A DNA stretch of 64,000 nucleotides. Source: Lophium mytilinum (lineage: Eukaryota > Ascomycota > Dothideomycetes > Mytilinidiales > Mytilinidiaceae). The translations under genes and the position numbers were made by a program. Of this stretch, positions 35,443 to 46,589 are shown in pieces. Position 1 is the stretch's first letter; every line of letters starts with the position of its first letter. Below the pieces are notes generated by a model, which did no database searches, was not told the DNA's origin, and saw only the letters and a program-made list of their open reading frames with translations. The stretch is taken from NCBI GenBank assembly GCA_010093605.1, contig MU004193.1, positions 405,321 to 469,320 of the forward strand. The letters run 5' to 3'.

Positions 35443-38400
35443 ATGTCTAACTCTTTTCCGGTCGAGCCTCTTGCAATCATCGGATTCTCCTTTCGATTTC
35501 CCCAAAATGCAACTTCCGCAGAAGGATTCTGGAAGTTCATGGATGAGAAAAGATGCGCTGCGGGAAAGGTCCCGAGAGAGAGATTTAGCCTTGATGCATT
35601 CTACCACGCAAGTAAGGAAAGAAGAGATACGGTAAATATACAAGAAGGGCACTTCATGGACGGAGATACAGGAGCTTTCGACGCCCCCTTCTTCTCCATC
35701 AGCCCCGCTGAAGCTGCAGCGATGGATCCGCAGCAGCGAGGTATGCTTGAAACATCTTACCACGCACTTGAGAATGGTATGTAACTCGCCCAAGCTGATC
35801 GCTTTTCTTTTGCATTCGCTAAACTTTTCGGACTAGCGGGACTCCCGCTCGAATCAGTCGCCGGGTCCAAAACAGGAGTGTACATCGGCTGCTTCTCAGA
35901 CGACCATAGAATTCTGACACTCAAAGACCCAGAGCGGCTATCTAAGTATGCCGGCACTGGAACGGAATTTTCGATCCTTGCGAACCGACTGAGCTGGTGG
36001 TTCGATTTCAAGGGTCCTAGTTTCAACCTCGATAACGCGTGTGCAAGCGGTTTGACCGCGTTTCATTTAGCTTGCCAATCACTCAGGAACAGAGAGACAT
36101 CAATGGTAAGCGACTTCCATTTGCGCATTACAGGCGCGATACTAAGGCACGTCCACTTCAGGCTCTTGTAGGCGGCAGCAACCTCATGACCTCAATCGAA
36201 CAGTTTCTCCTTCTCTCGAATCTTTCTATGCTCTCTCCTTCGGGCCGTTCATTTAGTTTTGATCATCGCGCCAATGGCTACGGCCGTGGCGAAGGCTACG
36301 GTGTCATCATCATCAAAACACTTGCGGACGCTCTTGGCAGCGGCGATTGCATCCGCGCAGTCGTGAGAGCAACCGGGGCGAACCAAGACGGGAAGACTCC
36401 CAGTTTGACGTCACCCAGCCAGACGTCCCAAGAAGCATTGATTCGAGAGACGTATGAGCGGGCCGGCCTAGACTTGAAAGCAACGGCCTTCGTTGAGGCG
36501 CATGGGACTGGAACGGCTATGGGTGATCCAATCGAGGCTCGGGCACTTGGTCATGTGCTTGGAGCTGAAAAGAGTACGGACGATCCTCTATATATGTACG
36601 TCCTTGATCGCGCAGCGTTTGGGGGTAGTGGCTAATGCACAAACCGTCCATATAGTGGCGCGGTTAAGTCAAATATTGGCCATCTTGAGGGCGCGAGTGG
36701 GATCGCTGGCATCATCAAAACGATCCTGACTCTTGAGCGAGGAATAATCCCGCCAAACGCAAATTTCGAGAAACTCAATCCGGAAATCGATGCTAAAGCG
36801 TTGAATATCACAGTGAGTCTGATTTGTCAAACCATGCCAATCTAAAATTGACACAAGTGATACAGTTCCCCCAAGAATCTACACCATGGCCACACGACGG
36901 GCAACGGCGAGCATCAATCAACTCGTTCGGCTTCGGTGGATCCAACTCACATGCAGTTCTCGATGATGCCTGCAATTTCCTAAAATCTAGAGGGTTCAAT
37001 GGAAATCACCAATCAATTGATCTTGATGCAAGATGTGGAAGTTCTGGGCCGATTACCTTCCAAGCTTTCGCCTCCAGGGTTTCTGATCCGGCTCCGCCAA
37101 AGCTGCTCGCCTGGTCTGCGTTTGACGACAACGCCGTGTCCCGACTGATCCAAGCATATGCAAGTTACTTTGCAGCCGGTCCACCTAGAGCGCTGTCATC
37201 ATCCTATCTCGATAATTTTGCTCACACACTATCAGTCCGACGGACCGCGCTTCCTGTGAGAAGTTTCGCGATCGTGAAATCACCCTCACAGTTACGCGAC
37301 TTAGCAAATGCTACCTCAAAGCCGGTCAGAGCGAGACGGCATCATGGCCTGGCATTCGTGTTCACAGGCCAAGGCGCACAATACAGTCGAATGGGAATTG
37401 ATCTTTGCATCTTTCCGATATTCAAATTGAGTTTAGAGAAATCCAATCTGTGCTTTCGTGAGTACGGCGGCGAGTGGGATTTGCTCGGTAAGCCATAGTA
37501 TGGTGCCTTGTCGTCGATCCATGTACACTGTTCTGCCATTGCTTGTGGTGCTCCAAGAAACTTACCGAAGTCTGGAGCGACAAACAGCATAGCTAAGTGT
37601 GTACCTCCATCAGCAACCGCCTGATGTAGCCCAGCAAGCTTGGTGATAAGTCCGATCGACGAAGTTTAAAATGATCAAAATGTATCGAGGAGCTTCAAGC
37701 AGCGGCAGACAAATGCACACGGATCGGTGACGAGATATTGTATCTTTCGAACCCCTCCCTCTATTTTTACTGATGGCATACAGAGGAGCTAGCGAAGCCA
37801 GAACCGGAATCAAATATCCACGAACCAGAATTTAGCCAGCCTATTTGCACAGCACTACAGATTGCATTAGTAGATTTGTTACGGGATTTTGGCGTCATTC
37901 CACAGAAAGTGGTCGGTCATTCTTCAGGCGAGATCGCCGCTGCGTCAGTACATCAACTACTCTTATGCGATTTGGAGAAGCTGACTTAAACAGATACTCA
38001 ATCGGAGCACTCTCATTCTCTTCCGCCTTGAAAGTTGCCTTCTTCAGGGGCAAGGTGTCTGGAAGTCTTGCCAGGACCCCGGGTATCCAAGGTAGCATGC
38101 TAGCAGTTGGGCTCTCTGAGACTGAAGCGGGCGTCTACTTGGACGTGCTCCGGAGAGAGAAACCCTCGCAGAAGGCAGTGGTGGCCTGCATCAACAGTCA
38201 CAAGAGCATGACGCTTGCAGGTGATGCGATTGCGATCAGTACACTCAAAAAGCAGCTCGACGAAGATGGTGTCTTCGCACGCAAGCTCCACGTCAATGTC
38301 GCATATCATTCCCATCATGTCAAACCATTCTCCGAAGAATATCGTCAATCTCTGAACGGCCTAGAAGCTAGAGATCAGCACGATGAGACACAGCCTGTGA

Positions 38401-41400
38401 TGATTTCATCCGTGACAGGGCGGCCGGTGGATCCAAGCGAACTGGTAAAAGTGGAGTATTGGGTCAGTAATATGGAATCTTCCGTGAGGTTCATGGATGC
38501 TGTCAGCCAACTAGTTTCCTCCCCATGCGTCTCAAACGGCCTGAACGGCCAGAGAAGTACAAGCGAAGTCTCTGACATGTTAGAAATCGGCCCCCATGCT
38601 GTTCTACAAGGGCCGGTAAAGGACACTCTGACGGCACTAAATCAGGCTACAGCAATCCAGTACGGCTCGGTGCTCAATAGAAGGGTTGGTGGCGTAGAGT
38701 CATTCTTGAATGCTATGGGGCGCTTTTATTGTCTTGGCTACCCCGTTGACCTGGCCGCAATCAATGGACTATCGGAGAAGCAAAAGGACGAAACAAAAAT
38801 GCTTACCGATCTTCCTTCATATCCATTTGACCATTCAAAAGTCTATTGGAACGAGAGTCGACTAGGACGAGCCTTCCGTTTCCGAAAAGAAGCTCGCCTA
38901 GATCTACTGGGGCTACCAATCGCGGACGGTGGTCCTCCAGAGCTAGGACGGAGGTGGCGAAAAATCACAAGGATATTTGAGACTCCATGGGTGCAGGACC
39001 ATGTGGTATGTCTCCCTAATGATAGAGGTGCTGAAAGAGCTAATCGCTACAGATCAGCGAGACGACTATCTACCCTGCAGCAGGCATGCTTTGTATGGCG
39101 CTTGAGGCTATTCGGCAGATGGCTGATTCAGCAAAGAAGATCGCGGCGTACACTGTCAGAGATGCCGAGTTTCTCACTGCCCTTCGCTTGTCTTCTAAAG
39201 ATGAAGGGACGGAGTCGCATTTCTACGTACGCCCGCTGAATGACACGACTCATGAAGGAGATCTAACGGCAGAGTTCAAGCTGTATACGTTTCTAGAGGG
39301 TGTCTGGGCCGAGAATTGCCGCGGCACTATCCAGCTTTCATATGATGAGGAAGACATTAACCCTAGCCTGTCTCTGGAGATTCGCGAGAATATTCAAACA
39401 TGCACTCAGAGCGTCGATCGAAACAGTATGTACAGCGAACTGTTCGCTATGGGGATGCAGTACGGGCCAACCTTTCAATGTATGGACAGTATCTCTGTGG
39501 GACAAAGCAAGGATGCATTGGCCGTGGTTCGTACCTTTCAATGGATGGAGGAGCCACAGGATCATATCATCCATCCCGTCACCCTGGACTGCATCTTCCA
39601 TCCCACGCTAGTTGCGCTTACCAAGGCCACACATGAAAAGTCACGAACAGCTGTCCCGACAAGGCTACACAACCTGAGGCTATCTGGGGGTGGGATTTTT
39701 CATCCACTCACTTCGAAAGTCGAAGTGTATGCCAAGGTCGAGACACAAACTTCCAGAACTGCCACAGCTTCGTTGTATGGAAGCGACACTCGAGGCAATG
39801 CGCTAATATCCGTTGAATCATTGGAAGTTACTTTTGTTGACGACGGCAGCAAGGAAGAAGTCGGGACGACTCTACAGCATATATGCTACAACATTGATTG
39901 GAAGGTAGACATTGACATGCTTGATCAGTTCAATGTAGCAGATTACTGTCGATTTCATCTTAGAACCTCTTGCCACCGAAATCCAAACGATCGAATAAGG
40001 CCCGCTCTCGAGAGTTTGATGGACCTCATGGCTTTTAAGAATCCAGGACTCCGGGTGCTGGAGATTGGTGCAAGAGAAGGATCAACCACGCGAGAAGTTC
40101 TCAAGAGTGCTGCGATACGAACAGTAGACGGGCAGAAGTTGCCGGCTATTTCACTCTATCATCTTACTGACACCGAACCTGATCTCTTGGAAGCTGCCAA
40201 AAAGAAATTTGAGGATGAAGGCATTAAGATGGAATTCTCAATCCTTGACATCAATGAAAATCTGACGGATCAAGGCTTTCAAGAGGGGGTTTACGATGTT
40301 ATCATCACCAATGACGTGAGTTATGTCCCTGCCAGCTACTATCTTTACGCCTATTAACTCCCTTTACTTCAGCCTCAGCATTTGACCAGTCTGACGATGG
40401 CTAATATCAGAAAGCTCCTCAGAAAGTACGTATCATCTGCCGAAAGAACTAAAACCTTATCTAACATCACAGTGAGGGAAAACTTTATATGGTCGGTGTG
40501 GCGGAAGAAGATGTATGCAACCAAGTTCTGTCTCAAAATGGGTTCTCGCAAACGGGCATCTTCGTCTGCGACAGCCAACATCCGGTCAATCAGAGAATGA
40601 GTGTCGCTTTGTTTAGTGCTCTCGATAATAACAACCAGGAGATAGCCTGGCCCGATACTATCATCGTAGTCAACGACGAGACTTCGACAGACGCCCAGAT
40701 CGCGAATACCTTGCATGAAGCACTTCAACACTCGGGGCTTTCAACCATCTCGACAGTACCACTTCGTGAGGTTTCCACTATCGACTTGCATGGCAAGTTC
40801 TGCATCTTTCTAGCAGAGCTATCCAGACCGCTTCTGGCTGACTTGGATGAATCCACGTATTTGGAGCTTCGTTCCTGGCTTTCGAATGCTGGGGGAGTTC
40901 TCTGGGTGCATAGCAACGACAACCCAGCCTCCCATATGATCACTGGTGTTGCTCGCGTCTGTCGATCGGAGAATCCTGATGTCAAACAAGTCACGTTTGC
41001 GGTCGATACATCATCTTCAACCACAGTCAGCAACATTCTTCGTATTTTCCGGGAAACAATTACGTCTTCGGTCGATGAGATTGAACTGGAGTATAAGGAG
41101 ATAGACGGTCTTTTGGCAGTAAACAGGGCCATCCCCGCGCCTTATATCGATGAGAACATCCGGAGGAATGTAGCTCCACTGGAAGAATGCTCGAGAGTCC
41201 ATGTAAGTCCTCTTCTTGAAGGGCCAGGTGTCATATACTAATTTAATTCAGGCCACGATCCCAGCCTTTCCAGCCTCCTACTCATTCCCTGAGTACTCCA
41301 CTTACGTCCTCGCTGGGGGCTTTGGCGGTATCGGGCCAACGATCTGTCGCTGGATGGCAAGCAGAGGTGCCAAAAACTTCATCGTCTTGTCTCGCTCCGG

Positions 41401-42475
41401 TCCCAAATCTGATGCAGCTAAGATGTTGCTGCAAGATCTCTCTGTGCAGAATGTGCGAGTCGAACATCCAACCTGCGATATTTCATCCAAGGAACAGGTC
41501 AAAGCAGCATTAGCACTGTGTGCTGGAAAGCTTCCACCAATCAAGGGATGCATTCAAGCATCCTTGATACTCCAGGTATTCCAATCTTTCATTCCAACCC
41601 GAATAATTCCAGCTCCTGACTAGTACGCTAATCTCCATAAGGACTCCGTCTTCGAAACAATGACCTACAATGAATGGACAACCGCAATAGCCCCCCGCAT
41701 GCAGGGAACCAGCAATCTCCATGAACTCTTGCCAAACAACATGGATTTCTTCCTTCTCCTCTCTTCCATCAACGGTATACTAGGCGCCCGCTTCCAAGCC
41801 AACTACGCAGCTTCAAACACTTTTCTCGACGCCTTTGCGCATACGCATTACAAACAACGCGTCGTCTCCATTGATCTGGGCTGGTACGCCGGCACTCTCG
41901 CCACCAACGAATTCTTGAAGGGAAGATTTGAAGGCCTTGGATGCGTATACCAAGTGCCGGACTCGCAACTGTTAGGCTTGCTTGACTACTACTGTGATCC
42001 TACACGATCGGTTGACATCGGAAAGTGTCAAACAATGATTGGTGTCGCACCTCCGTCCTACGCAAGAGCTCAGGGCAAAGAATTCCCGGCATTGCTGAAG
42101 AGGCCGATGTGGAGAGTTATGAATTCTCTCGATACCGCAATCAGTGCTAAGGCCCAGACGGAAACATCGGAGCAAAAGCCCCTCCCGCTTTGCACACTCC
42201 TAGCCTCCACGGAATCAATCGCCGAAGCAGCTGATCTTATATGCAATACCATGTTAGGGAGGTTGGCGGAGCAATTAGGCATTCATGAGGAAATGATTGA
42301 CAAAGAAAAACCTTTTCATGTGGCGGGAGTGGATTCCCTGATGGCGGTCGAATTGAGAACTTGGTTCAGGAGAGCAATTGGAGTGAGCATCAGCGTCTTC
42401 GAGATCATGGGAAATGGGGGTATGTTTGGACTGTGTGTAAAAGCGGCGGAGAAAGTGGAATATAACAGGAAGTAA
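35443..42475 (+). CDS. Highly reducing-type polyketide synthase, KS-AT-DH-(short MT)-KR-ACP, no ER
   Basis: Iterative type I PKS, 2063 aa from 12 exons: 35443-35776, 35837-36105, 36162-36595, 36656-36812, 36866-37487, 37784-37943, 37994-39005, 39053-40315, 40373-40425, 40473-41202, 41252-41575 and 41642-42475; all phases agree. KS: Cys about 180 in LDNACASGL (usual form DTACSS), His in EAHGTGT and KSNIGH. AT: GHSSGE (Ser about 652). DH: His about 995 in WVQDHV and Asp about 1175 in [11 protein letters not shown]; Glu replaces the usual Gly after the His. [21 protein letters not shown], but only about 55 residues separate it from the DH. There is no ER: the structural-KR segment runs directly into the KR ([20 protein letters not shown]). 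The KR Lys position reads APRMQG (Arg about 1805). [13 protein letters not shown] (Ser about 2018). There is no thioesterase. Confidence 0.93.
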
Positions 42476-43077
42476 GGTTGTTTGTTATTTATGATGAGTA
42501 ACAGGAGGCTCTAAAGTTTACATTCGAGAACTAAAAACAATTGTTGATCAACTGTATCCCATAGAGAGTCACCGATTTTCGTGCACTTTTAAAGCACCTG
42601 GTCTAGTCCTGCATTAGCGCGTGTCTGGTGTTGCTGCTTATAAGGGGGCCCCTACTAATGTATTATCTCCAACATGCCGACGCTGAATGCACAATTTTGC
42701 ACACTATAAAACCATAAGATATATTATATCTACTTTTTAAATTATCTAAAGCTCTATAGATAAGGAAGCGGTAGTATCCGCTATTTATCTACGCCTGTCC
42801 CACCTAAAATCGCTTAAAAGTTGAGTTCTATCTGAATTTTTCAAGTTTAGAGTCACGTGGGAGTGTATCTAGCACAGGCCTCCCAAGCTGCGGCTGGTGA
42901 TTACGGTGTTGGACGCTAGGAAGCCAGCCCCGCTTGCTACTACGTCGCATCAGGCCTACAGCCTTTGTGCACGAGCCAACGCTAGCAGCTGTCTTACGAT
43001 GGGATCTACTTTATCTTAATAGAACTCTCTATAGAGATGTTATTGTTATTGATAAACTCTATTATGCTTGCGTAGCG
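42476..43077. other. PKS 3' flank grading into AT-rich block
   Basis: The first few hundred bases after the PKS stop are ordinary sequence, then composition becomes AT-rich with short TA-rich runs. No gene is seen. It ends at the target-site duplication of a solo LTR. Confidence 0.5.
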
Positions 43078-43082
43078 CCCGT

Positions 43083-43346
43083 TGTCAAAGGTATAGAGTT
43101 AATGGGAGAATAGATAGATAGATAGATAGATAGGAATTGTATTGCTTGAGTTCTATTCTGTATCGACAGCAACGGAGTTGTATATATACAGCATTTAATG
43201 CATTGTAAAACGTTTCTCTAACGTTCTTGTAACGTTATCTAACGTTTGTTGTATCACGTTTAAACGCTCACGGTTTCGTTCCGTTTAAAGGCTTTTGAGC
43301 CTATTATGCGTAAGGATATAACGCTTATGCTATTTTAATCCTTACA
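43083..43346 (+). mobile_element. Solo LTR, copy A, with 5-bp target duplication
   Basis: A 264-bp element starts TGTCAAAGG and ends CCTTACA. It is flanked on both sides by CCCGT (43078-43082 and 43347-43351), the signature of LTR insertion. It contains a GATA tract near its start and the motif ggatataacgcttatgctatt near its end, shared with copies B, C and D. No internal retrotransposon sequence is attached, so it is a solo LTR. Confidence 0.85.
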
Positions 43347-43351
43347 CCCGT

Positions 43352-44093
43352 TAGGGTCCATGCAGCTGTTCTATTTAGGCTAATTTACAAAGAGAATCCG
43401 CTTGCTGCCGGGCAGCGTTTGGATAAAAACGCGGTCTTCTATAGTATATAGTGCCGAGCTCTCTTTTATAGTGCTGTGTGACTGCTGGGGAAGCATGGCA
43501 GGTCTGTCAGGTCTACCACAGAATAAGCAATCTTAATGCGTCATCCTATCTCTATAGAGATAAAGATATATCTTTATAGTTTATATCTTATATATAGTAG
43601 TTCTCTTAGGTAGATAGATTATATAGGAGATAAGGCCTAGACTATAATAAGTAATAATAATTATATTCCAGAATCTAAAATAGGTAATAGGGGTGTTATT
43701 ATGCCTTAAATAACTTTTAATAAGATATAGTCTTTGACCTAATAAAAGTTTAGTATCTATTTGTTAAAAGAAAGTGTCTTTATAGAATAAGAGGTTTTGT
43801 AGATATAGAAAACCACCTTATCTATAAAAAAGGAATAAAGAATTCTTTATATACTTAAAGTTATAAAGAGTATTAAAAGGGTCTACCTATTAATAGATAT
43901 GGATAGAACAGAATAGAAATATATTACTTACTTTCATTCTAATACCCCCCTATAGAAGGTATACTCTATATTAATTATTTCTACTAAGTTTTAGCTAGTT
44001 AGTAAATACGTAGACTAATAGATAGATATAGAGATGTACAGGTAGAAAGAAAAATAGATAGATAGATAGATAGATGGATGGATAGATAGATAA

Positions 44094-44099
<6 letters not shown>
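43352..44099. other. AT-rich degraded sequence with GATA tract
   Basis: Very AT-rich sequence depleted in CA and TG dinucleotides, as expected after RIP. A GATA tract spans about 44053-44130. No reading frame is recognisable. Confidence 0.5.
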
Positions 44100-44125
<26 letters not shown>

Positions 44126-44342
44126 ATAGAAATTATATTACTTTAGTTCTATTCTATACTAACAGCAATAGAGTTGTATATATACACTATTTAACGCATT
44201 ATAAAAGGCTTCTCTAACGTTCTTATAATATTATCTAACTTTTATTATCTTACACTTAAACGCTTACAGTTGTGTTCTATTTAAAGGCTCTTAAATCTAT
44301 TATGCGTAAGGATATAACGCTTTTACTATTATAAAACTTATA
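44100..44342 (+). mobile_element. Degraded LTR, copy D
   Basis: Aligns along most of its length with solo LTR copy A in the same orientation: GATA tract, then ttctattctatac, agcaatagagttgtatatatac, cgcattataaaa, tattatgcgtaaggatataacgc. Many C-to-T and G-to-A differences are present. The TGTCAAAGG start is lost in the microsatellite and no target duplication is visible. Confidence 0.7.
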
Positions 44343-44826
44343 ATCAAGCGTTCATTTAGAAGTTGCTAGATTTAAGAGCTTAGTCATATTATAAAAAAAA
44401 TTGCACTAAGTTATATTTAGAGACATTTACATTAATATAAGCTTTAAAGTCTGTAAGACTAGATCTGCAGTATCCCATTAACTAGCTAAACTCACAATCA
44501 TCCCAAGTCTCTCTGCTATAATCCCTAACTGGCAAATCATTATAGCAAAGACAATGCCTTCTAAAAATCCATCTAGTCTTGTTCTATCCACAAAGGTTTC
44601 ATAAGAGATTAAAAGAAACTCCGCTAGCTGCTCTTCTTTTAAATCGTGGCTGGCGCCAAGAATAAGAGGAATTTGTGTTTCAGTTTGTCCGTTCTTCCAA
44701 TATCTAAGCCCAGTGGAGATTCGCTGCCTGTTTTTATCTAATGCGTAAAAGTCGGAATCATTAACCATGTAGTTAGGTTGTTGATCAATGCCATGAAGGT
44801 AGTAATCGTGAGACTTTGACACAATA

Positions 44827-45331
44827 AAGCGGTTTTTCTCCCTCACACACCTCCGCTGCCACACCTCCCGCACGGCCCCGCACGGACTAGCTCGCCCGTG
44901 AGAGGAAGGGTTGGGGCTAAGGCCCCTGTACGCCACTAAATAAAGAGACCTACATAACTCCTTTATAAACAGTATAGTGTGTGTCAAGCACTATACTTAG
45001 TATAGTACTTACTATACCTCTACACCAGCCTAATTTAGCAGCCTCTATACCTGCTTAGGCCTCGCGTGCCTATACATGCAGGACACCTTTACAACTAGGG
45101 CTTAGAGGGCCCCCTTAGCGCTGTGCATTAGCCCTTACGGGCACTTAGCGTTGCGCATCTAAATTAAAATAAACACAGGCCTTATAGACCTTAGCTCCCT
45201 GCCTCCAGGCGCTAAGTAGGGCTGCAACAAGGCCCCCTAGCTTTGGCGCACGCCGAACGTTCGCTTGCGAGCCGCCAGGCCTCATCTGGGGGGGTGTGTG
45301 AGCGGAGGTGTGTCTGGGAGAAAAACCGCTT
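44827..45331. mobile_element. 505-bp MITE-like element, TA target duplication
   Basis: The ends are inverted repeats of about 40 bp: AAGCGGTTTTTCTCCC then ACACACCTCCGCT on the left, and GGGAGAAAAACCGCTT on the right. They are flanked by TA on each side (44825-44826 and 45332-45333). TA duplication suggests mobilisation by a Tc1/mariner-type transposase. The interior has no transposase frame. Excision in silico restores an open reading frame across the flanks, which proves the insertion. Confidence 0.8.
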
Positions 45332-45468
45332 TAATAAGGGTATTTCGTATTTCTAACGTGATGACGAGCTTCTTTTCAGTCAGGCTTCCGGCAAAATTTA
45401 TTTTGCATATTCTTTGGAGTTTGCCCTCTGAATCAAATTTGAGATAATTCCAAGATGATCCTAAAGAA

Positions 45469-45973
45469 ATCAAGGTTTACAATAGCATAAGCGTTATATC
45501 CTTACGCATAATAGGCTCAAAAGCCTTCAAACGGGATGAAACCGTCTCTACGGCGCCGAAAAACAGGGCCGGAATCCAGCACCGTGCGCACCACCTCAAA
45601 TCAAGCAAATTCCTCTAAATATTTACCGAGTTTCTTCAAATAAATCAAATTTGAAGTCTCTAGAGATGTCTCTCAAGTATAGCTTTTTGGAAATTTAATT
45701 TAGTAAGAAGTTGGTGGAGTTTTGTTTGTTTTGGTACGGTGCCCACGGTGCTGCATTCCGGCCTTGAATTTCGGCGTCGAAGAGCCGTACCGTGAGCGTT
45801 TGAACGTGATACAACAAACGTTGGATAACGTTACAAGAACGTTAGAGAAATGTTTTACAATGCATTAAATGCTGTATATATACTCCGTTGCTGTCGATAT
45901 AGAATAGAACCCAAGCAATACAATTCCTATCTATCTATCTATCTATTCTCTCATCGACTCTATACCTTTGACA
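45469..45973 (-). mobile_element. Solo LTR, copy B, carrying a nested MITE
   Basis: Minus-orientation relative of copy A, starting TGTCAAAGG at 45973. It is flanked by AAGAA on both sides (45464-45468 and 45974-45978). Without the 243-bp insert and one duplicated ACCGT it is about 257 bp, close to copy A. It retains C and G at most sites, so it looks less mutated than copies C and D. It has inserted into the HET-type gene fragment. Confidence 0.8.
45546..45788. mobile_element. 243-bp MITE-like element inside LTR copy B
   Basis: The ends are imperfect inverted repeats: TACGGCGCCGAAAAACAGGG, then GGAATCCAGCACCGTGCGCA, mirrored on the right as TGCCCACGGTGCTGCATTCC, then TTTCGGCGTC and GCCGTA. 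ACCGT occurs on both sides (45541-45545 and 45789-45793), and comparison with LTR copy A shows the LTR is contiguous without this segment. There is no coding capacity. Confidence 0.75.
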
Positions 45974-46190
45974 AAGAATAAGTAGGATAGAGTTTTGGTC
46001 GGTATTTTGTCCAGCGGAAATACTGCCAAGATCCCCTCCATTCAGCCCAAGTCCAGGATGGCAGGATCTTTTGCCGACTTGGGGTCTGATCTGCCAAGTC
46101 GTGTATCCTTTTAAGTGCATTTACAAAACCACCCTCTAGTAGCCCATGAAAGTATTACGGTATATGAGGCACATAATGGTGAAGGTTGAT

Positions 46191-46550
46191 AAGTTCATAG
46201 TAGAGTAATGATAATTGTACGTTCTACAGTTCTACGGAGAGGGCAGCAGGCTCATATACCTAATGTTCCTTTATTAGAACGTACTCTTTGTATTAATAAA
46301 GAGCCTTTCAACTGTAATAGAGAGCTGTGTTTCAAACAAAGAGAACAGAGAGTTCTCTGTCTGAATAAAGGCATAAAGGATATAGAATCTATCTATTTAC
46401 ATACATAGATAGATACATAAATAGATAGATGAACAATAAAGGAATATATCGCTTATTGTTGTTCTAATACACCCCCATAAGTGGTATATTCTATTCTATC
46501 TTATTTTTGCTTGTGTATAGATGGATGAATAGATAGATAGATAGATAAAT

Positions 46551-46589
<39 letters not shown>

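Larger units (their letters stand above)
44478..46190 (-). pseudogene. HET-domain-type gene fragment broken by nested insertions
   Basis: Three minus-strand coding pieces (about 46190-45979, 45463-45334 and 44824-44478) read as the 3' part of one gene. The first has ILPSWTWAEWRGSWQ, resembling the PSWSWA-type motif downstream of HET domains. The last has GIVFAIMICQLGIIAERLGM, like HET-protein tails. Removing the element at 44827-45331 with one TA joins the second and third pieces exactly in frame (LEIRNTL to SKSHDYYLHG). Removing the LTR at 45469-45973 with one AAGAA joins the DNA, but the first piece is then in another frame, so a further indel or intron exists. A TAA near 46170 also interrupts it. 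The 5' HET core is absent. Family assignment rests on these tail motifs only. Confidence 0.6.

Noticed and set aside
37342-37590. Antisense open frame in the PKS as a separate gene
   Set aside because: Half of it is the complement of conserved AT-domain coding sequence; kept only as an oddity of the long intron.
44838-44987. N-terminal part of a 169-codon minus-strand open frame
   Set aside because: This part is MITE sequence read through from the inverted repeat; only the part below 44825 belongs to the interrupted gene.
43083-45973. LTR copies A and B as the two ends of one retrotransposon
   Set aside because: They are in opposite orientation and have different target duplications (CCCGT and AAGAA), so they are independent insertions.
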